A DNA stretch of 64,000 bases from Flavobacteriales bacterium (GCA_020635675.1 JACJZJ010000003.1:372001-436000); one strand, 5' to 3'; counted from the first letter of the stretch, positions 19,631 to 29,850 are shown. Notes: generated by a model from the letters alone, not told the origin. Program-made: numbers and translations.

Positions 19631-20557
19631 ATGTCGCTACTGATCACCCTCGTCGGCCTTGTGGTCCTCGTGGTCGGGGCTGAACTGCTTCTTCGCGGTG
19701 CCGTGAACGTAGCCTTCCGAGCGAATCTTTCTCCACTGGTCGTTGGTCTCACCGTGGTCAGTGTCGGTACTTCGGCCCCCGAGCTCGTAGTAAGTCTTTC
19801 GGCCGCGTTCCATGGAAGTCCCTCGATCGCCGTGGGGAACGTGATCGGTTCCAACATCGCCAACATCGCTCTGATCCTGGGGCTTTGCGTACTGGTCTTT
19901 CCCATGGAGCCGGACCGGGATGCATACCGCATCCATTGGCCGGTGATGATGGTGGCTTCCCTGTTGGTGCTTGCCCTGTTGCAGAACGACCGATTGGGTC
20001 GTGGGGAGGGTCTCGTGCTCGTCCTGATGCTTCTTGCGTACGTCGTGTGGATGGTCCGGCGTTCGCGTAGGGAGCATCTCCGCGGTCCCGTGAATATGGT
20101 GTCCGGTCCGATCTGGCGCGATGCCGTATTCCTGTTCATAGGTATAGCGGGATTGACAAAGGGGGGGGAGTGGTTCGTTTCGGGTGCCTCCGACCTCTCC
20201 CGGCAGTTGGGGATCAGTGAGCAGCTCATAGGTTTGACGGTGGTGGCCTTGGGGACCTCCATGCCCGAGCTTGCCGCGTCACTGGTGGCGGCGTTCCGCA
20301 AGCAACCGGACATCGGTCTTGGGAACATCATCGGCAGCAACGTGTTCAACCTGCTCGGGATCCTGGGGACCACCTCCCTCGTGCGCCCCCTTCAAGCGGA
20401 CCACCTGGCCTTCTTTCCTGATCTCATGGTCATGCTGGCCACTGGTCTCGTGCTTTATCCGCTGGCGCGATTCTTCCGACGCATCGGTCGATGGCAGGGG
20501 GCGGTCCTGCTCACCGCTTATTTTGGATATGTGTACTATCTGGTAAATAGGGGTTGA
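19631..20557 (+). CDS. Na+/Ca2+ exchanger, CaCA family (YrbG-like)
   Basis: 308 residues. Two homologous halves each carry an alpha repeat: GTSAPELVVSL with GNVIGSNIANI near the start, and GTSMPELAASL with GNIIGSNVFNLLG near residue 240. These acidic and Asn residues bind the cations. About ten hydrophobic helices are visible, so it is an inner-membrane protein exchanging Ca2+ for Na+ or H+. The frame is open further upstream, overlapping tatA, but the ATG at 19631, one base after tatA, starts directly before the first helix. It is probably co-transcribed with tatA. Confidence 0.92.
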   Translation: MSLLITLVGLVVLVVGAELLLRGAVNVAFRANLSPLVVGLTVVSVGTSAPELVVSLSAAFHGSPSIAVGNVIGSNIANIALILGLCVLVFPMEPDRDAYRIHWPVMMVASLLVLALLQNDRLGRGEGLVLVLMLLAYVVWMVRRSRREHLRGPVNMVSGPIWRDAVFLFIGIAGLTKGGEWFVSGASDLSRQLGISEQLIGLTVVALGTSMPELAASLVAAFRKQPDIGLGNIIGSNVFNLLGILGTTSLVRPLQADHLAFFPDLMVMLATGLVLYPLARFFRRIGRWQGAVLLTAYFGYVYYLVNRG

Positions 20558-20634
20558 TGTAGTCAGGGGGGGATATCAAGGGGGTGTTGAAAGAAAAAGG
20601 AGCGATTTTCGGATCATACCCCCCTTCGGAAGGA

Positions 20635-20642
20635 TACCTTCG
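20635..20642 (+). promoter_or_regulatory. Candidate -7 element of the glutamine synthetase gene
   Basis: TACCTTCG, one mismatch to TAnnTTTG, 22 bases before the ATG at 20665. The start at 20665 is favoured over the in-frame ATG at 20584 because of this site. Confidence 0.4.
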
Positions 20643-20664
20643 CGGGCAGAATAGTCCCTTTTTC

Positions 20665-22857
20665 ATGTCCAACCCCCTCTTCCGGAACCGGGCCATGGAG
20701 GATGTCCTCCATCGTGCACCGAGGCAGGTGGAACCCCCCGCCAACAAGATCTCCGAATATTTCAGCGCTCAGGTGTTCAATGAGGACGCCATGCGCATGT
20801 TCCTCTCCGAGGACGCCTTTCTGGCCGTTCAACAGGCGATCCACAAGGGCGAACGGATCAGCCGAGGAATGGCCGATCAAGTGGCCAGCGGAATGAAGGA
20901 ATGGGCGGCCAGCAAGGGCGCGACGCACTATACGCATTGGTTCCAGCCGCTTACGGGCCTCAGCGCGGAGAAGCACGATGCCTTCTTTGAACCCATACCG
21001 GGGGGGCGCAGCATCGAGCGGTTCGAGGGCGGCATGTTGGTGCAGCAGGAACCGGACGCGAGCAGTTTCCCCAGCGGGGGTATCCGCAACACGTTCGAGG
21101 CCCGTGGCTACACCGCCTGGGATCCGAGCTCTCCGGCGTTCATCATGGGCCGGACGCTCTGCATCCCGACCATTTTCATCAGCTATACGGGTGATGCCCT
21201 GGACTACAAAACGCCCTTGTTACGGGCGTTGCATGCCGTGGATGAGGCCGCCACGGCCGTTTGTCAGTACTTCGAAAAGGACGTCACCAAGGTCGTTCCG
21301 ACCCTGGGCTGGGAACAGGAGTATTTCGTGATCGACAAGGCCCTCTTCTATGCGAGGCCGGACCTGATGCTTACGGGCAGGGCTTTGTTCGGCCATGCTC
21401 CCGCGAAGGGCCAACAATTGGAGGACCACTATTTCGGGTCCATTCCCGAACGCGTCCAGGCCTACATGCGGGATTTCGAGACCGAGGCGCTGAAGCTCGG
21501 GATCCCAGTGAAGACGCGTCACAACGAAGTGGCGCCCAACCAATTCGAATGCGCTCCGGTATTCGAGGAGACCAACCTCGCGGTCGACCACAATGTGCTC
21601 CTGATGGACCTGATGGAGAAGGTGGCCCGGAAGCATGATTTCCGGGTATTGCTCCACGAGAAGCCCTATGCGGGGGTGAACGGCAGCGGAAAGCACAACA
21701 ACTGGAGCCTGGCCACCAACACCGGGTTGAACCTGCTCAAACCCTCGAGGACCCCGAAGGAGAATCTCAGGTTCCTGACCTTCTTCGTGAACACGATCAA
21801 GGCGATCCACACACATGCCGATATCCTTCGCGCCAGCATCGCCAGCGCGGGGAACGACCATCGCCTGGGGGCCAACGAAGCACCGCCCGCGATCATCTCG
21901 GTGTTCATCGGGGATGAACTGGGTCGACTTCTCGATGAACTGGAGCGCGACATCAAGGGAAGGATGAGCGCCGAGGCCAAGACGGAGATCAAGCTGAACA
22001 TCGGTCGCATTCCGCAGATCCTTCGTGACAACACCGATCGGAACCGGACATCCCCGTTCGCCTTCACAGGCAACAAGTTCGAATTCCGTGCCGTGGGGTC
22101 GAGCGCCAATTGTGCGGCGGCCATGACGGCGCTGAACACCATTGTGGCCTGGCAGCTCCGGAAATTCCGCAGGGAGGTCGATGCCTTGATCAGGAAGGGG
22201 GTCAAGAAGGATGAGGCCATCCTGCAGGTGTTGCGCGAGGAGATCGCCTCCAGCCGCCCCATCCGTTTCGAAGGCAACGGGTACAGTGAGGAGTGGGTGA
22301 AGGAGGCTTCCAAGCGTGGGTTGAACAACATCAAGGACACACCACGTGCCTTGGACGTATGGAGCAGGAAGGAGGTGAAGTCCATGTTCGAGGAACTGGA
22401 AGTGCTCACCCCGAGAGAGGTGGAGGCGCGCCATGAGATCGAACTGCACAGTTACACGCTTCGTATCCAGATCGAGTCACGGGTTTGTGGCGATCTTGCC
22501 AGGAACCACATCGTTCCGACGGCGATCAATTACCAGAACCGGTTGCTCGAGAACGTGCGTGGCCTTCGCGAGGTTCTCGGGGCCGAAAAGGCGAAAAAGG
22601 CCGCGGCGACGCAGGTGCGGCTCCTCGAGGAGATCAGCGATCACATCAGCGTCATCATGGACCTCAGCGAACAGATGCTCGAGGCGCGTAAGAAGGCCAA
22701 TGAGATCGAGGACTCCCGGACCAAGGCCATCGCCTATTGTGATGACGTGCGGCCGTTCCTTGATCGTATCCGTTACCACAGCGACAAGCTGGAGCTCCTG
22801 ATCGATGATGAGCTTTGGCCGCTGCCCAAACTTCGCGAGCTGCTCTTCGTGCGTTGA
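20665..22857 (+). CDS. glnN: Glutamine synthetase type III
   Basis: 730 residues, the usual GSIII length of about 725-730. It makes glutamine from glutamate, ammonia and ATP; GSIII is the typical form in Bacteroidota. Visible family features include THWFQPLTG, the ATP/metal-site segment GWEQEYFVID, RHNEVAPNQFE, the loop GVNGSGKHNNWSL, and NRTSPFAFTGNKFEFRA. The C-terminal part is long and helical, as expected. The frame reads 27 codons upstream, but the second ATG (MSNPLFRNRA) matches the family N-terminus better. The gene is flanked by separate transcription units. Such genes usually respond to nitrogen supply; no operator was seen here. Confidence 0.96.
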   Translation: MSNPLFRNRAMEDVLHRAPRQVEPPANKISEYFSAQVFNEDAMRMFLSEDAFLAVQQAIHKGERISRGMADQVASGMKEWAASKGATHYTHWFQPLTGLSAEKHDAFFEPIPGGRSIERFEGGMLVQQEPDASSFPSGGIRNTFEARGYTAWDPSSPAFIMGRTLCIPTIFISYTGDALDYKTPLLRALHAVDEAATAVCQYFEKDVTKVVPTLGWEQEYFVIDKALFYARPDLMLTGRALFGHAPAKGQQLEDHYFGSIPERVQAYMRDFETEALKLGIPVKTRHNEVAPNQFECAPVFEETNLAVDHNVLLMDLMEKVARKHDFRVLLHEKPYAGVNGSGKHNNWSLATNTGLNLLKPSRTPKENLRFLTFFVNTIKAIHTHADILRASIASAGNDHRLGANEAPPAIISVFIGDELGRLLDELERDIKGRMSAEAKTEIKLNIGRIPQILRDNTDRNRTSPFAFTGNKFEFRAVGSSANCAAAMTALNTIVAWQLRKFRREVDALIRKGVKKDEAILQVLREEIASSRPIRFEGNGYSEEWVKEASKRGLNNIKDTPRALDVWSRKEVKSMFEELEVLTPREVEARHEIELHSYTLRIQIESRVCGDLARNHIVPTAINYQNRLLENVRGLREVLGAEKAKKAAATQVRLLEEISDHISVIMDLSEQMLEARKKANEIEDSRTKAIAYCDDVRPFLDRIRYHSDKLELLIDDELWPLPKLRELLFVR

Positions 22858-22941
22858 TGGAGGGTCGCGCCCGAGCGACAATGGGCCTCGGACGTTCATT
22901 TACCCCGGAAAGGTGCAGGCGAACCGTCCGGGGACTTTGCT

Positions 22942-22949
22942 TACTTTCG
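22942..22949 (+). promoter_or_regulatory. Candidate -7 element of the porE-like gene
   Basis: TACTTTCG, one base off TAnnTTTG, 37 bases before the ATG at 22987. Confidence 0.4.
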
Positions 22950-22986
22950 CCCGGAACCGAATATCCGACCCATCCTGCGACACCCG

Positions 22987-24996
22987 ATGCGTACCAGCAA
23001 GATCCTGGCCTGCCTGACCGCGGGCTTGTTGTTGACCACCATGGCCATGGGCCAGGGGAAGCTCGGCGAAGAAGCGGACGACGCCTTCAAGAAGGGGTTC
23101 TACTTCAACGCGATCGAGCTTTACAAGAAGGCCTACACGACAGAAAAGAAGGCCAGCGAGAAAGCGGTCCTCATTTACAAGGTGGCCGAATGCTATCGGG
23201 TACTGGGTGACGCCCAGCAGGCGGAGGTCTGGTACGAGAAGGCCAACAAGGCCCAGTACCCGGACCCCATCACCTACTTCTACATCGGTGAGAGCCTGAA
23301 GGAGCAGGGGAAATATGCGGAAGCGATCGCCGCCTACAACAAATACAAGGAGAAGAACCCCGGGGACATGCGTGCCGAAGCGGGTATCAGCGCCTGCCAG
23401 GTGGCCCAGCAGTGGAAGGACAGCCCCTCACGGTACAGCGTGGATCCGGAAGTGCTGCTGAACGGTCAGCAGTATGATTTCTCACCCACCTTCGCTGATA
23501 AGAAGAACGAGGACGTGGTCTTCTCGAGCACGCGACCGGCTTCTACGGGAACCGAGACAGATGCCATCATCGGGGAGAGCTTCTCGGACCTGTTCAGCAG
23601 CAGCCGTGACAAACTGGGCAAGTGGAGCGAGCCCGTGAAACTGCCGCCCAGCATCAATTCGCCTGCGAACGAAGGGGCCGCCACCTTCAACGGAAAGCGG
23701 AACCTGATGTACTTCACGCGCTGCCCGCACGAGAAGAACAAGGTGCACGGGTGTGACATCTGGATGAGCAAAAAGGTGGGGTCGAACTATGCCGAGCCGG
23801 AGCAGCTCGTGCTCCATCCTGCGCCGGTAAAGGACGATACCACCGTGATCACCTGTGGGCATCCAGCCCTTTCACCGGACGAGACCATGCTGTTCTTCTC
23901 GAGCAATATGAAAGGCGGTCGAGGTGGTAAGGACATCTGGATGATCCGGCTGGACAAGGACGGTAAACCCACTGGTGTCGCCAAGAACCTCGGACCCGAA
24001 GTGAACACGCCCAAGAACGACATGTTCCCCTTCATGCGGAGCGACGGTAGTCTGTATTTCGCCTCGGACGGCTATCCCGGCATGGGCGGTCTCGACATCT
24101 TCCGGGCCGAGAAGACCGGCGACGATTCCTGGGGGCACGTGGAGAACATGAAGTCGCCCATCAACAGCTCAATGGACGACTACGGTATCATATTCGATGG
24201 TGATGAGGAGCGTGGCTACTTCACGTCCAACCGCCCAGGTGGAAAGGGCCAGGATGACATCTGGCGTTTCTACATGCCCGATCTGGTCTTTGCGCTGCAG
24301 GGCACGGCCTACGACAAGGTCACCGGTGAAGTGCTGCCGGCCGCCAAGGTGGAGGTCGTTGGCACCGACGGAAGCAGCTTCAGCACCTTGACCGATGACA
24401 ACGGTGGATTCTCCTTCGCGGAGAACGGCAAGGACCGTTTCATCAAGGAGAACACCACGTACACCATCAGGTGCTCCAAGGATGAATACCTGAACGTCAA
24501 CGATCAGGTCACCACGGTAGGACTGGACGAAAGCACCACCTTCGTGAAGGAATATTTCCTGCAACCTGCCCGCAAGGACGTGGTGATCAAACTGCCGGAG
24601 GTGCAGTACGAATTCGACAAGTATGCCTTGACCCAGGCCGGGAAGGATTCGCTCGAAACGCTGTACCAAACACTGATCGACAACCCCACGATCACCATCG
24701 AATTGCTCGCTCACACCGACACACGGGGCAAGGATGCCTACAATATGGAGCTGTCGCAGAAGCGCGCCAGCAGTTGCGTGAACTATCTGGTGACCAAAGG
24801 CATCGACCCGGCGCGTATGGTACCGAAAGGAATGGGCGAGACCCAACCCAGGATCAGCGATGCGGAGATCGCCAAGATGAAGACCGAGGAGGAACGTGAG
24901 GCCGCCCACCAACAGAACCGTCGCACCGAATTCCGGGTGCTCAATTTCGACTATGTGCCCAGGGACCAGATGCAACAGGAACAGCCGCAGAACTAG
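22987..24996 (+). CDS. porE: PorE-like T9SS component (TPR, beta-propeller, CRD, OmpA)
   Basis: 669 residues, nearly the same length as PorE of Porphyromonas gingivalis as I recall it. A signal peptide (to about residue 22, GQ) is followed by TPR repeats (about 25-135), a PD40/WD40-type beta-propeller (about 160-430 with repeated DIWM, DIFRAEK and FSSNMKGG-type strands), a carboxypeptidase-regulatory-like domain (about 440-525) and an OmpA C-terminal domain (about 538-655: HTDTRGKDAYN, LSQKRASS, NRRTEFRVL). PorE binds peptidoglycan and the outer part of the T9SS. The OmpA peptidoglycan residues (Asp in HTD, Arg in NRR) are present. Similar four-domain proteins exist beyond PorE, so orthology is likely, not proven. 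Confidence 0.82.
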   Translation: MRTSKILACLTAGLLLTTMAMGQGKLGEEADDAFKKGFYFNAIELYKKAYTTEKKASEKAVLIYKVAECYRVLGDAQQAEVWYEKANKAQYPDPITYFYIGESLKEQGKYAEAIAAYNKYKEKNPGDMRAEAGISACQVAQQWKDSPSRYSVDPEVLLNGQQYDFSPTFADKKNEDVVFSSTRPASTGTETDAIIGESFSDLFSSSRDKLGKWSEPVKLPPSINSPANEGAATFNGKRNLMYFTRCPHEKNKVHGCDIWMSKKVGSNYAEPEQLVLHPAPVKDDTTVITCGHPALSPDETMLFFSSNMKGGRGGKDIWMIRLDKDGKPTGVAKNLGPEVNTPKNDMFPFMRSDGSLYFASDGYPGMGGLDIFRAEKTGDDSWGHVENMKSPINSSMDDYGIIFDGDEERGYFTSNRPGGKGQDDIWRFYMPDLVFALQGTAYDKVTGEVLPAAKVEVVGTDGSSFSTLTDDNGGFSFAENGKDRFIKENTTYTIRCSKDEYLNVNDQVTTVGLDESTTFVKEYFLQPARKDVVIKLPEVQYEFDKYALTQAGKDSLETLYQTLIDNPTITIELLAHTDTRGKDAYNMELSQKRASSCVNYLVTKGIDPARMVPKGMGETQPRISDAEIAKMKTEEEREAAHQQNRRTEFRVLNFDYVPRDQMQQEQPQN

Positions 24997-25013
24997 CGAA
25001 AGGACTTTCTGGG

Positions 25014-25045
25014 AAAGGCATCCGCCCGCTGGTGGATGCCTTTTT
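25014..25045 (+). terminator. Terminator after the porE-like gene
   Basis: A 10-bp stem (AAAGGCATCC / GGATGCCTTT) with a 10-base loop and a run of five T, 17 bases after the stop. It ends nine bases before the purM ATG. Confidence 0.88.
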
Positions 25046-25053
25046 CGTTGACC

Positions 25054-26226
25054 ATGGAACCACAAGGCCGATATGCACAGCGGGGGGTGAGCGCGTCCAA
25101 GGAGGATGTGCATGCCGCCATTGCCGGGTTGGAAATGGGGCTCTTTCCCAAGGCCTTTTGCAAGGTCGTGGCCGATGACCTCACGGGTAGTCCTGAGCAT
25201 TGTCTTGTTATGCATGCCGATGGGGCCGGGACCAAGTCCGCGCTGGCCTATGCCTATTGGAGGGGGACCGGGGCCATCGACGTCTGGCATGGTATAGCGC
25301 AGGACGCCTTGGTCATGAACCTCGACGACCTCATCTGCGTCGGAGCAACGGACGGCATTCTGGTCTCCTCCACGATCGGCCGTAACAAGCGACTGATCCC
25401 CGGCGAGGTCGTTAAGGCCTTGATCGAAGGCACGGAGGCGTTCATGCAGCGTATGCGGGACCTGGGCGTGGGGATCCGGGGTGCCGGAGGTGAGACGGCC
25501 GATGTGGGCGACCTTGTCCGCACGGTGATCGTCGATAGCACGGTCGTATGCCGCATGCACCGTGGCTCTGTGATCGACAACGCACGGATCCGCCATGGCG
25601 ACGTGATCGTTGGCCTGGCCAGTTCTGGTCAGGCGACCTATGAAACGACCTACAACAGCGGCATCGGGAGCAATGGGCTGACAAGCGCACGCCATGACGT
25701 GTTCAACAAGGCGATGGGCCAGGCCTGGCCGGAGACCTTCGATCCAGGGACGCCGTCATCGCTGGCGTATTGCGGTGATGCGTCGCTTACGGACCCGCTC
25801 GAGGGTACACCCCTGGACATGGGAAGGGCCGTGCTCTCACCCACTCGTACTTATGCGCCCGTGGTGCGGGAGGTGCTTGCACGAATGCGCGACGAGGTGC
25901 ACGGCATGGTGCATTGCAGCGGCGGTGCCCAGACCAAGGTGCTCCATTTCATCGACGATCTGCGCGTTGTCAAGGACGACCTATTTCCTGTGCCGCCGCT
26001 GTTCATGGCCATTCAGCGCATGAGCCGAACGGACTGGTCAGAGATGTACCGCGTGTTCAACATGGGCCACCGCCTGGAATTGTATGTGCCGGAAGAACTT
26101 GCCGAGGAGATCACCGACATCGCGGCTTCTTTCGGTGTGGAGGGGCGTGTCATTGGCCATGTCGAGCGGATGGAAGGCAGGGAGGTCGTCTTGCGCACAC
26201 CGAACGGTGAGTTCAACTACAGCTGA
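25054..26226 (+). CDS. purM: Phosphoribosylformylglycinamidine cyclo-ligase (AIR synthase), Bacteroidota type
   Basis: 390 residues. It closes the imidazole ring of FGAM to AIR with ATP in purine synthesis. The protein matches the long PurM-like form of this phylum: [11 protein letters not shown] at the N-terminus, [47 protein letters not shown], and HCSGGAQTK. The ATG at 25054 follows the terminator of the previous gene; the open frame starts slightly earlier, inside the hairpin, and that start is rejected. It is followed after two bases by prfA and then pyrF, so the three genes are probably one operon of nucleotide synthesis and translation termination. Confidence 0.93.
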   Translation: MEPQGRYAQRGVSASKEDVHAAIAGLEMGLFPKAFCKVVADDLTGSPEHCLVMHADGAGTKSALAYAYWRGTGAIDVWHGIAQDALVMNLDDLICVGATDGILVSSTIGRNKRLIPGEVVKALIEGTEAFMQRMRDLGVGIRGAGGETADVGDLVRTVIVDSTVVCRMHRGSVIDNARIRHGDVIVGLASSGQATYETTYNSGIGSNGLTSARHDVFNKAMGQAWPETFDPGTPSSLAYCGDASLTDPLEGTPLDMGRAVLSPTRTYAPVVREVLARMRDEVHGMVHCSGGAQTKVLHFIDDLRVVKDDLFPVPPLFMAIQRMSRTDWSEMYRVFNMGHRLELYVPEELAEEITDIAASFGVEGRVIGHVERMEGREVVLRTPNGEFNYS

Positions 26227-26228
26227 TC

Positions 26229-27311
26229 ATGAGCGCTCTTCTGGACAGGCTGCGCGCGATCCATGAGCGCCGATCGGAAGTGGGCAAATCCCTGGCCGAC
26301 CCGGCCATAATCGCGGACCAAAAGCGCTTTGCCCAGTTGAGCCGTGAATACAAGGACCTCGGCCCTATCGAGCAAGCGTACGAGAGCTACCGGCGTCTAC
26401 ACGAGCAGTTGGAGGGGATAAGGGAGATCCTGCGAACGGAGAAGGACCCCGACCTGCTCGACATGGCCCGTGAGGAACAGGATGACCTGCGGTCCAGGCA
26501 GGAGGCGATGGATGAGGAGGTGCGCTTCCTGCTTGTGCCCAAGGACCCCAATGATGCACGCAATTGCGTCGTGGAGGTGCGCGCTGGCACTGGTGGTGAT
26601 GAGGCGAGTTTGTTCGCGGGCGACCTGTTCCGCATGTACCAGCGCTTCTGTGAGCGGAGGGGGTGGAAGGTGGAGGTGGTCGATGTGAGCGAGGGTACGG
26701 CCGGTGGCTACAAGGAGATCGTTTTCAACGTGATCGGGGAAGGCGCTTATGGCACTTTGAAATACGAGGCAGGTGTCCATCGGGTGCAGCGCGTACCCGC
26801 AACGGAGGCGAGCGGGAGGATCCACACGTCCGCTGCCACCGTGGCCGTACTGCCGGAGGCGGAGGAATACGACGTGGACCTGAAGGAGAGCGATGTGAGG
26901 ATGGAGACCGCACGAAGCGGTGGGGCGGGGGGGCAGAATGTGAACAAGGTGGAAACGAAAGTGCGCCTGACGCACGTCCCAACCGGTGTGGTCGTGATGT
27001 GCCAGACGGAACGGAGCCAACTGGGCAACCGACTGAAGGCCATGCAGATGCTTCGGAACAAACTCTATGATGAGAAGGTGCGGAAAATGGAGCAGGCCGT
27101 CTCCGCGCATCGCCGTAGCCAGGTGGCCAGCGGCGATCGCTCGGCCAAGGTGCGCACCTACAATTTTCCTCAAAGTCGGATCACGGACCACCGTATCGAC
27201 CTCACGGTGCACGACCTGGACAATGTGCTGAACGGTGATCTCGATGCTATGATCGAGGCGCTGCAGATGGCCGATCGTGCCGAAAAGCTCAAGGCGGGGA
27301 CCGCCTCGTGA
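26229..27311 (+). CDS. prfA: Peptide chain release factor 1
   Basis: 360 residues, full length. RF1 recognises UAA and UAG and triggers peptidyl-tRNA hydrolysis. The anticodon-like motif P-A-T is visible near residue 190 (VPATEASG), as is the GGQ motif near residue 235 ([15 protein letters not shown]) that enters the peptidyl-transferase centre. The PAT (PxT) motif distinguishes it from RF2 (SPF). The C-terminal part ([11 protein letters not shown]) is typical. The gene starts two bases after purM and ends just before pyrF. Confidence 0.97.
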   Translation: MSALLDRLRAIHERRSEVGKSLADPAIIADQKRFAQLSREYKDLGPIEQAYESYRRLHEQLEGIREILRTEKDPDLLDMAREEQDDLRSRQEAMDEEVRFLLVPKDPNDARNCVVEVRAGTGGDEASLFAGDLFRMYQRFCERRGWKVEVVDVSEGTAGGYKEIVFNVIGEGAYGTLKYEAGVHRVQRVPATEASGRIHTSAATVAVLPEAEEYDVDLKESDVRMETARSGGAGGQNVNKVETKVRLTHVPTGVVVMCQTERSQLGNRLKAMQMLRNKLYDEKVRKMEQAVSAHRRSQVASGDRSAKVRTYNFPQSRITDHRIDLTVHDLDNVLNGDLDAMIEALQMADRAEKLKAGTAS

Positions 27312-27312
27312 C

Positions 27313-28143
27313 ATGACTCGCAGTGATCTCGTGCGCCTCATCAGGGAACGTCGAAGTCTGCTTTGCGTGGGCCTCGACACGGAGGAGGAGTTGCTGCCCG
27401 GACATTTCCGGAGTGAAAGCCATCCGGTGCGCGCCTTCAACGAGGCGATCTGCTATGCCACACGGGACAAGGCCGTTGCCTACAAGCTCAACCTGGCCTT
27501 CTATGAGGCCATGGGCGATCAGGGCTGGCTCGATCTGGAGGCAACGATCGCCTGTATCCGCGCCCAAGGCGAGCATTTCATCATCGCCGACGCCAAACGC
27601 GGCGATATCGGCAACACGGCCCGCAAGTACGCGGATGCCTTCTTCGACAAGCTCGATGTCGATGCGGTAACGATCGCTCCGTACATGGGCCACGATTCGG
27701 TGATGCCGTTCCTAGGTCGTCCAGGGAAATGGGCCATCGTGCTCGGGGTCACCAGCAACGAAGGGGCCATGGATTTCCAGTTCCTCCCTGTGGATGGCGG
27801 GCGCCAGCGCTTGTTCGAGAAGGTGATGGAACGGTCGGTCGAATGGGGTGGTCCGGATGAACTGATGTTCGTGGTCGGGGCTACCCGTTCCGAGGTCCTG
27901 GCGCAGGCTCGGGCGGCCGCGCGCTCGCATTTTTTCCTGGTCCCGGGCGTTGGCGCCCAGGGGGGTGATCTGCAGGCCGTGCTTGATGCGGGAATGACCA
28001 AGGATGGTGGACTGTTGATCAACAGTTCCCGGGGTATCCTATATGCCGGGGAGGGCACCGATGCCGTACCGGCCGCGCGCAGGGCGGCGATCATCCTCCA
28101 GCAGGAAATGGAGCGGATGCTCCTTGCACGTGGAGTGATCTGA
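27313..28143 (+). CDS. pyrF: Orotidine 5'-phosphate decarboxylase (long type)
   Basis: 276 residues from the ATG at 27313, one base after the prfA stop. It decarboxylates OMP to UMP, the last step of pyrimidine synthesis. The catalytic motif D-A-K-R-G-D-I-G-N-T is near residue 93, the N-terminal substrate loop is C-V-G-L-D-T near residues 17-22, and the C-terminal phosphate loop is VPGVGAQGGDLQ with SSRG. The length and motif spelling mark the longer type 2 PyrF seen in Bacteroidota and actinobacteria rather than the short E. coli type. An in-frame start overlapping prfA also exists but adds no conserved residues. Confidence 0.95.
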   Translation: MTRSDLVRLIRERRSLLCVGLDTEEELLPGHFRSESHPVRAFNEAICYATRDKAVAYKLNLAFYEAMGDQGWLDLEATIACIRAQGEHFIIADAKRGDIGNTARKYADAFFDKLDVDAVTIAPYMGHDSVMPFLGRPGKWAIVLGVTSNEGAMDFQFLPVDGGRQRLFEKVMERSVEWGGPDELMFVVGATRSEVLAQARAAARSHFFLVPGVGAQGGDLQAVLDAGMTKDGGLLINSSRGILYAGEGTDAVPAARRAAIILQQEMERMLLARGVI

Positions 28144-28234
28144 GGCCCTGTTTGCGGGTGCTGGCTCCAGAGCACGACCCTTGATATATATTGTGTCCAT
28201 TGATCGACATGATATCCGTCGATCAGCATCGACA

Positions 28235-29623
28235 ATGCGCATACTTCCCGCCACTGCATCGTCCCTGGGGAACTCCTACGCTCAGGTGTTGCGACACTTG
28301 CCGCCCCCCGTTCTTTTCGACCCCCGCTTCCCCTATCGCGAGGAATTGCTCCAGTTCATTTGGCAGCAGCAGTTGTTCGATGGACATGAGTTGCGGACCG
28401 TTGATGGGCGGCCGATCGAAGTGGTGCGACCGGGGCGCATCCAATCCGATGGGGGGCCGGACCTTGTGGATGCGCAACTCCGGATCGATGGGCAGCTCTG
28501 GGCGGGTTCTGTAGAGGTACACGTGCTTGCCGGCGAGTGGTTTGCGCACGGGCACCATCGGGATCCGGCCTATGACAGTGTTGTCCTGCATGTGGTCTTC
28601 GAGAACGATCGGCAGGCGATCACGCACCGTGGAACTCCTCTTCCAACGCTTCAGATCGGTGCACGGATATCGACGCGAAGCCTGGGTATGTACGATGCCT
28701 TGATGAAGGAACGGAACTGGGTCCCTTGCGCTTCGCAGGTCGATCGGGTCGGAGCGGGTCGGATCGGTCCCTGGCTGGAAAGCGTGCTGGTGGAGAGGCT
28801 CATTCGAAAGACCAAGGCCGTCGAACAAGTGTTCCGATCGCTGGGCGGTGATGCGCAGGCCACGACATATCACATGCTGGCCCGTGCCTTTGGCTCCAAG
28901 GTGAACGCCGAGCCTTTCGGTATGCTGGCCAATGCGTTGCCGTTGCGCACGCTGTGGAGATACAGGGATGATGAGCTGCGGACGGAGGCGCTCCTGTTCG
29001 GTCAGGCCGGTCTTCTGAGCGTCGACTTCATCGATGATCATCCGCGACGACTTCAGCAGGAACACACCGCACTGGCACATCTGCACGCACTGCACCCCGC
29101 TCCTCTGGCGGCTTGGCGCTTCGCCCGCATGCGGCCCGGGAATTTCCCCACCGTCCGCATCGCCCAATTGGCCCAGGTCCTCATGCGGCTCGGCGGTTCT
29201 TTCGACCCGTTGCTCATGGCCGATGAGGTTTCCGTGGTGCGTCGGGCCCTCGACGTGCAGGCTTCGGATTATTGGAATACACATTACCGCTTCGACCGGG
29301 CCGCGGCGATGCGCCCCAAGTTCCTGGGTCGGGCCGCTGCGGACGGGCTGATCATCAATGCGGTGGTCCCCGTCCTTTTCGCGTTGTCGTACTTGCAGGG
29401 AAAGGCCGCCTATCGTGAGCGCGCCATGGCGCTGCTGGAGCAGTTGCCCGCCGAGAGGAACACCGTGCTCGACCGGTGGGCCGCGATGGGCCTGAAAGCG
29501 GATTCCGCCGGTCGCGGACAGGCGCTGCTGGAGTTGAAGGAGTTCTACTGCACGCCACGGAAGTGCTTATTTTGCGGCATCGGACGCGATCTTCTGAAGC
29601 GCTCAGTGGCCCACCGCACATGA
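28235..29623 (+). CDS. DUF2851 family protein
   Basis: 462 residues from the ATG at 28235; an in-frame TTG/ATG region up to 28181 gives only a poor extension. The conserved DUF2851 start is seen at residues about 30-110: FIWQQQLFDGHEL, a GRIQSDGGPDLVDAQLRI segment with invariant-looking Asn-free acidic residues, GSVEVHV and DPAYDSVVLHVVF. Two Cys pairs at the C-terminus (CTPRKCLFCGIG) form a possible metal site. The protein is known in Bacteroidota and has no established function. It ends in an ATGA overlap with the small PspC gene. No signal peptide was seen, so it is cytoplasmic. Confidence 0.85.
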   Translation: MRILPATASSLGNSYAQVLRHLPPPVLFDPRFPYREELLQFIWQQQLFDGHELRTVDGRPIEVVRPGRIQSDGGPDLVDAQLRIDGQLWAGSVEVHVLAGEWFAHGHHRDPAYDSVVLHVVFENDRQAITHRGTPLPTLQIGARISTRSLGMYDALMKERNWVPCASQVDRVGAGRIGPWLESVLVERLIRKTKAVEQVFRSLGGDAQATTYHMLARAFGSKVNAEPFGMLANALPLRTLWRYRDDELRTEALLFGQAGLLSVDFIDDHPRRLQQEHTALAHLHALHPAPLAAWRFARMRPGNFPTVRIAQLAQVLMRLGGSFDPLLMADEVSVVRRALDVQASDYWNTHYRFDRAAAMRPKFLGRAAADGLIINAVVPVLFALSYLQGKAAYRERAMALLEQLPAERNTVLDRWAAMGLKADSAGRGQALLELKEFYCTPRKCLFCGIGRDLLKRSVAHRT

Positions 29624-29850
29624 TCGACCGCATCAAGACCTGGTTCGAAGCACAGGCCTTCGGTGTGTGCGACTGGTGGGCGCACAAGCTCAACATCAAG
29701 ACCGAACAGGTCCGGCTCTCCTTCATCTATCTTTCATTCGTCACGGCCGGTCTGCATCTCGTCGTCTATCTGATCATGGCATTTGTGCTGAAGCACAAGG
29801 AAAGGATCAAACAGCCTTTGCGTCGACGGAGCACCGTGTGGGAGCTGTAG
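29620..29850 (+). CDS. PspC domain-containing small membrane protein
   Basis: 76 residues, starting in an ATGA overlap with the DUF2851 stop. An N-terminal amphipathic part (MIDRIKTWFEAQAFGVCDWWAHKL) leads into the PspC-type segment (RLSFIYLSFVTAGLHLVVYLIMAFVL) and a basic tail. PspC domains belong to membrane-stress systems; small single-domain forms are common in Bacteroidota. The open frame reads upstream inside DUF2851, which is rejected as overlapping coding. Function in this organism is unknown. Confidence 0.75.
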   Translation: MIDRIKTWFEAQAFGVCDWWAHKLNIKTEQVRLSFIYLSFVTAGLHLVVYLIMAFVLKHKERIKQPLRRRSTVWEL

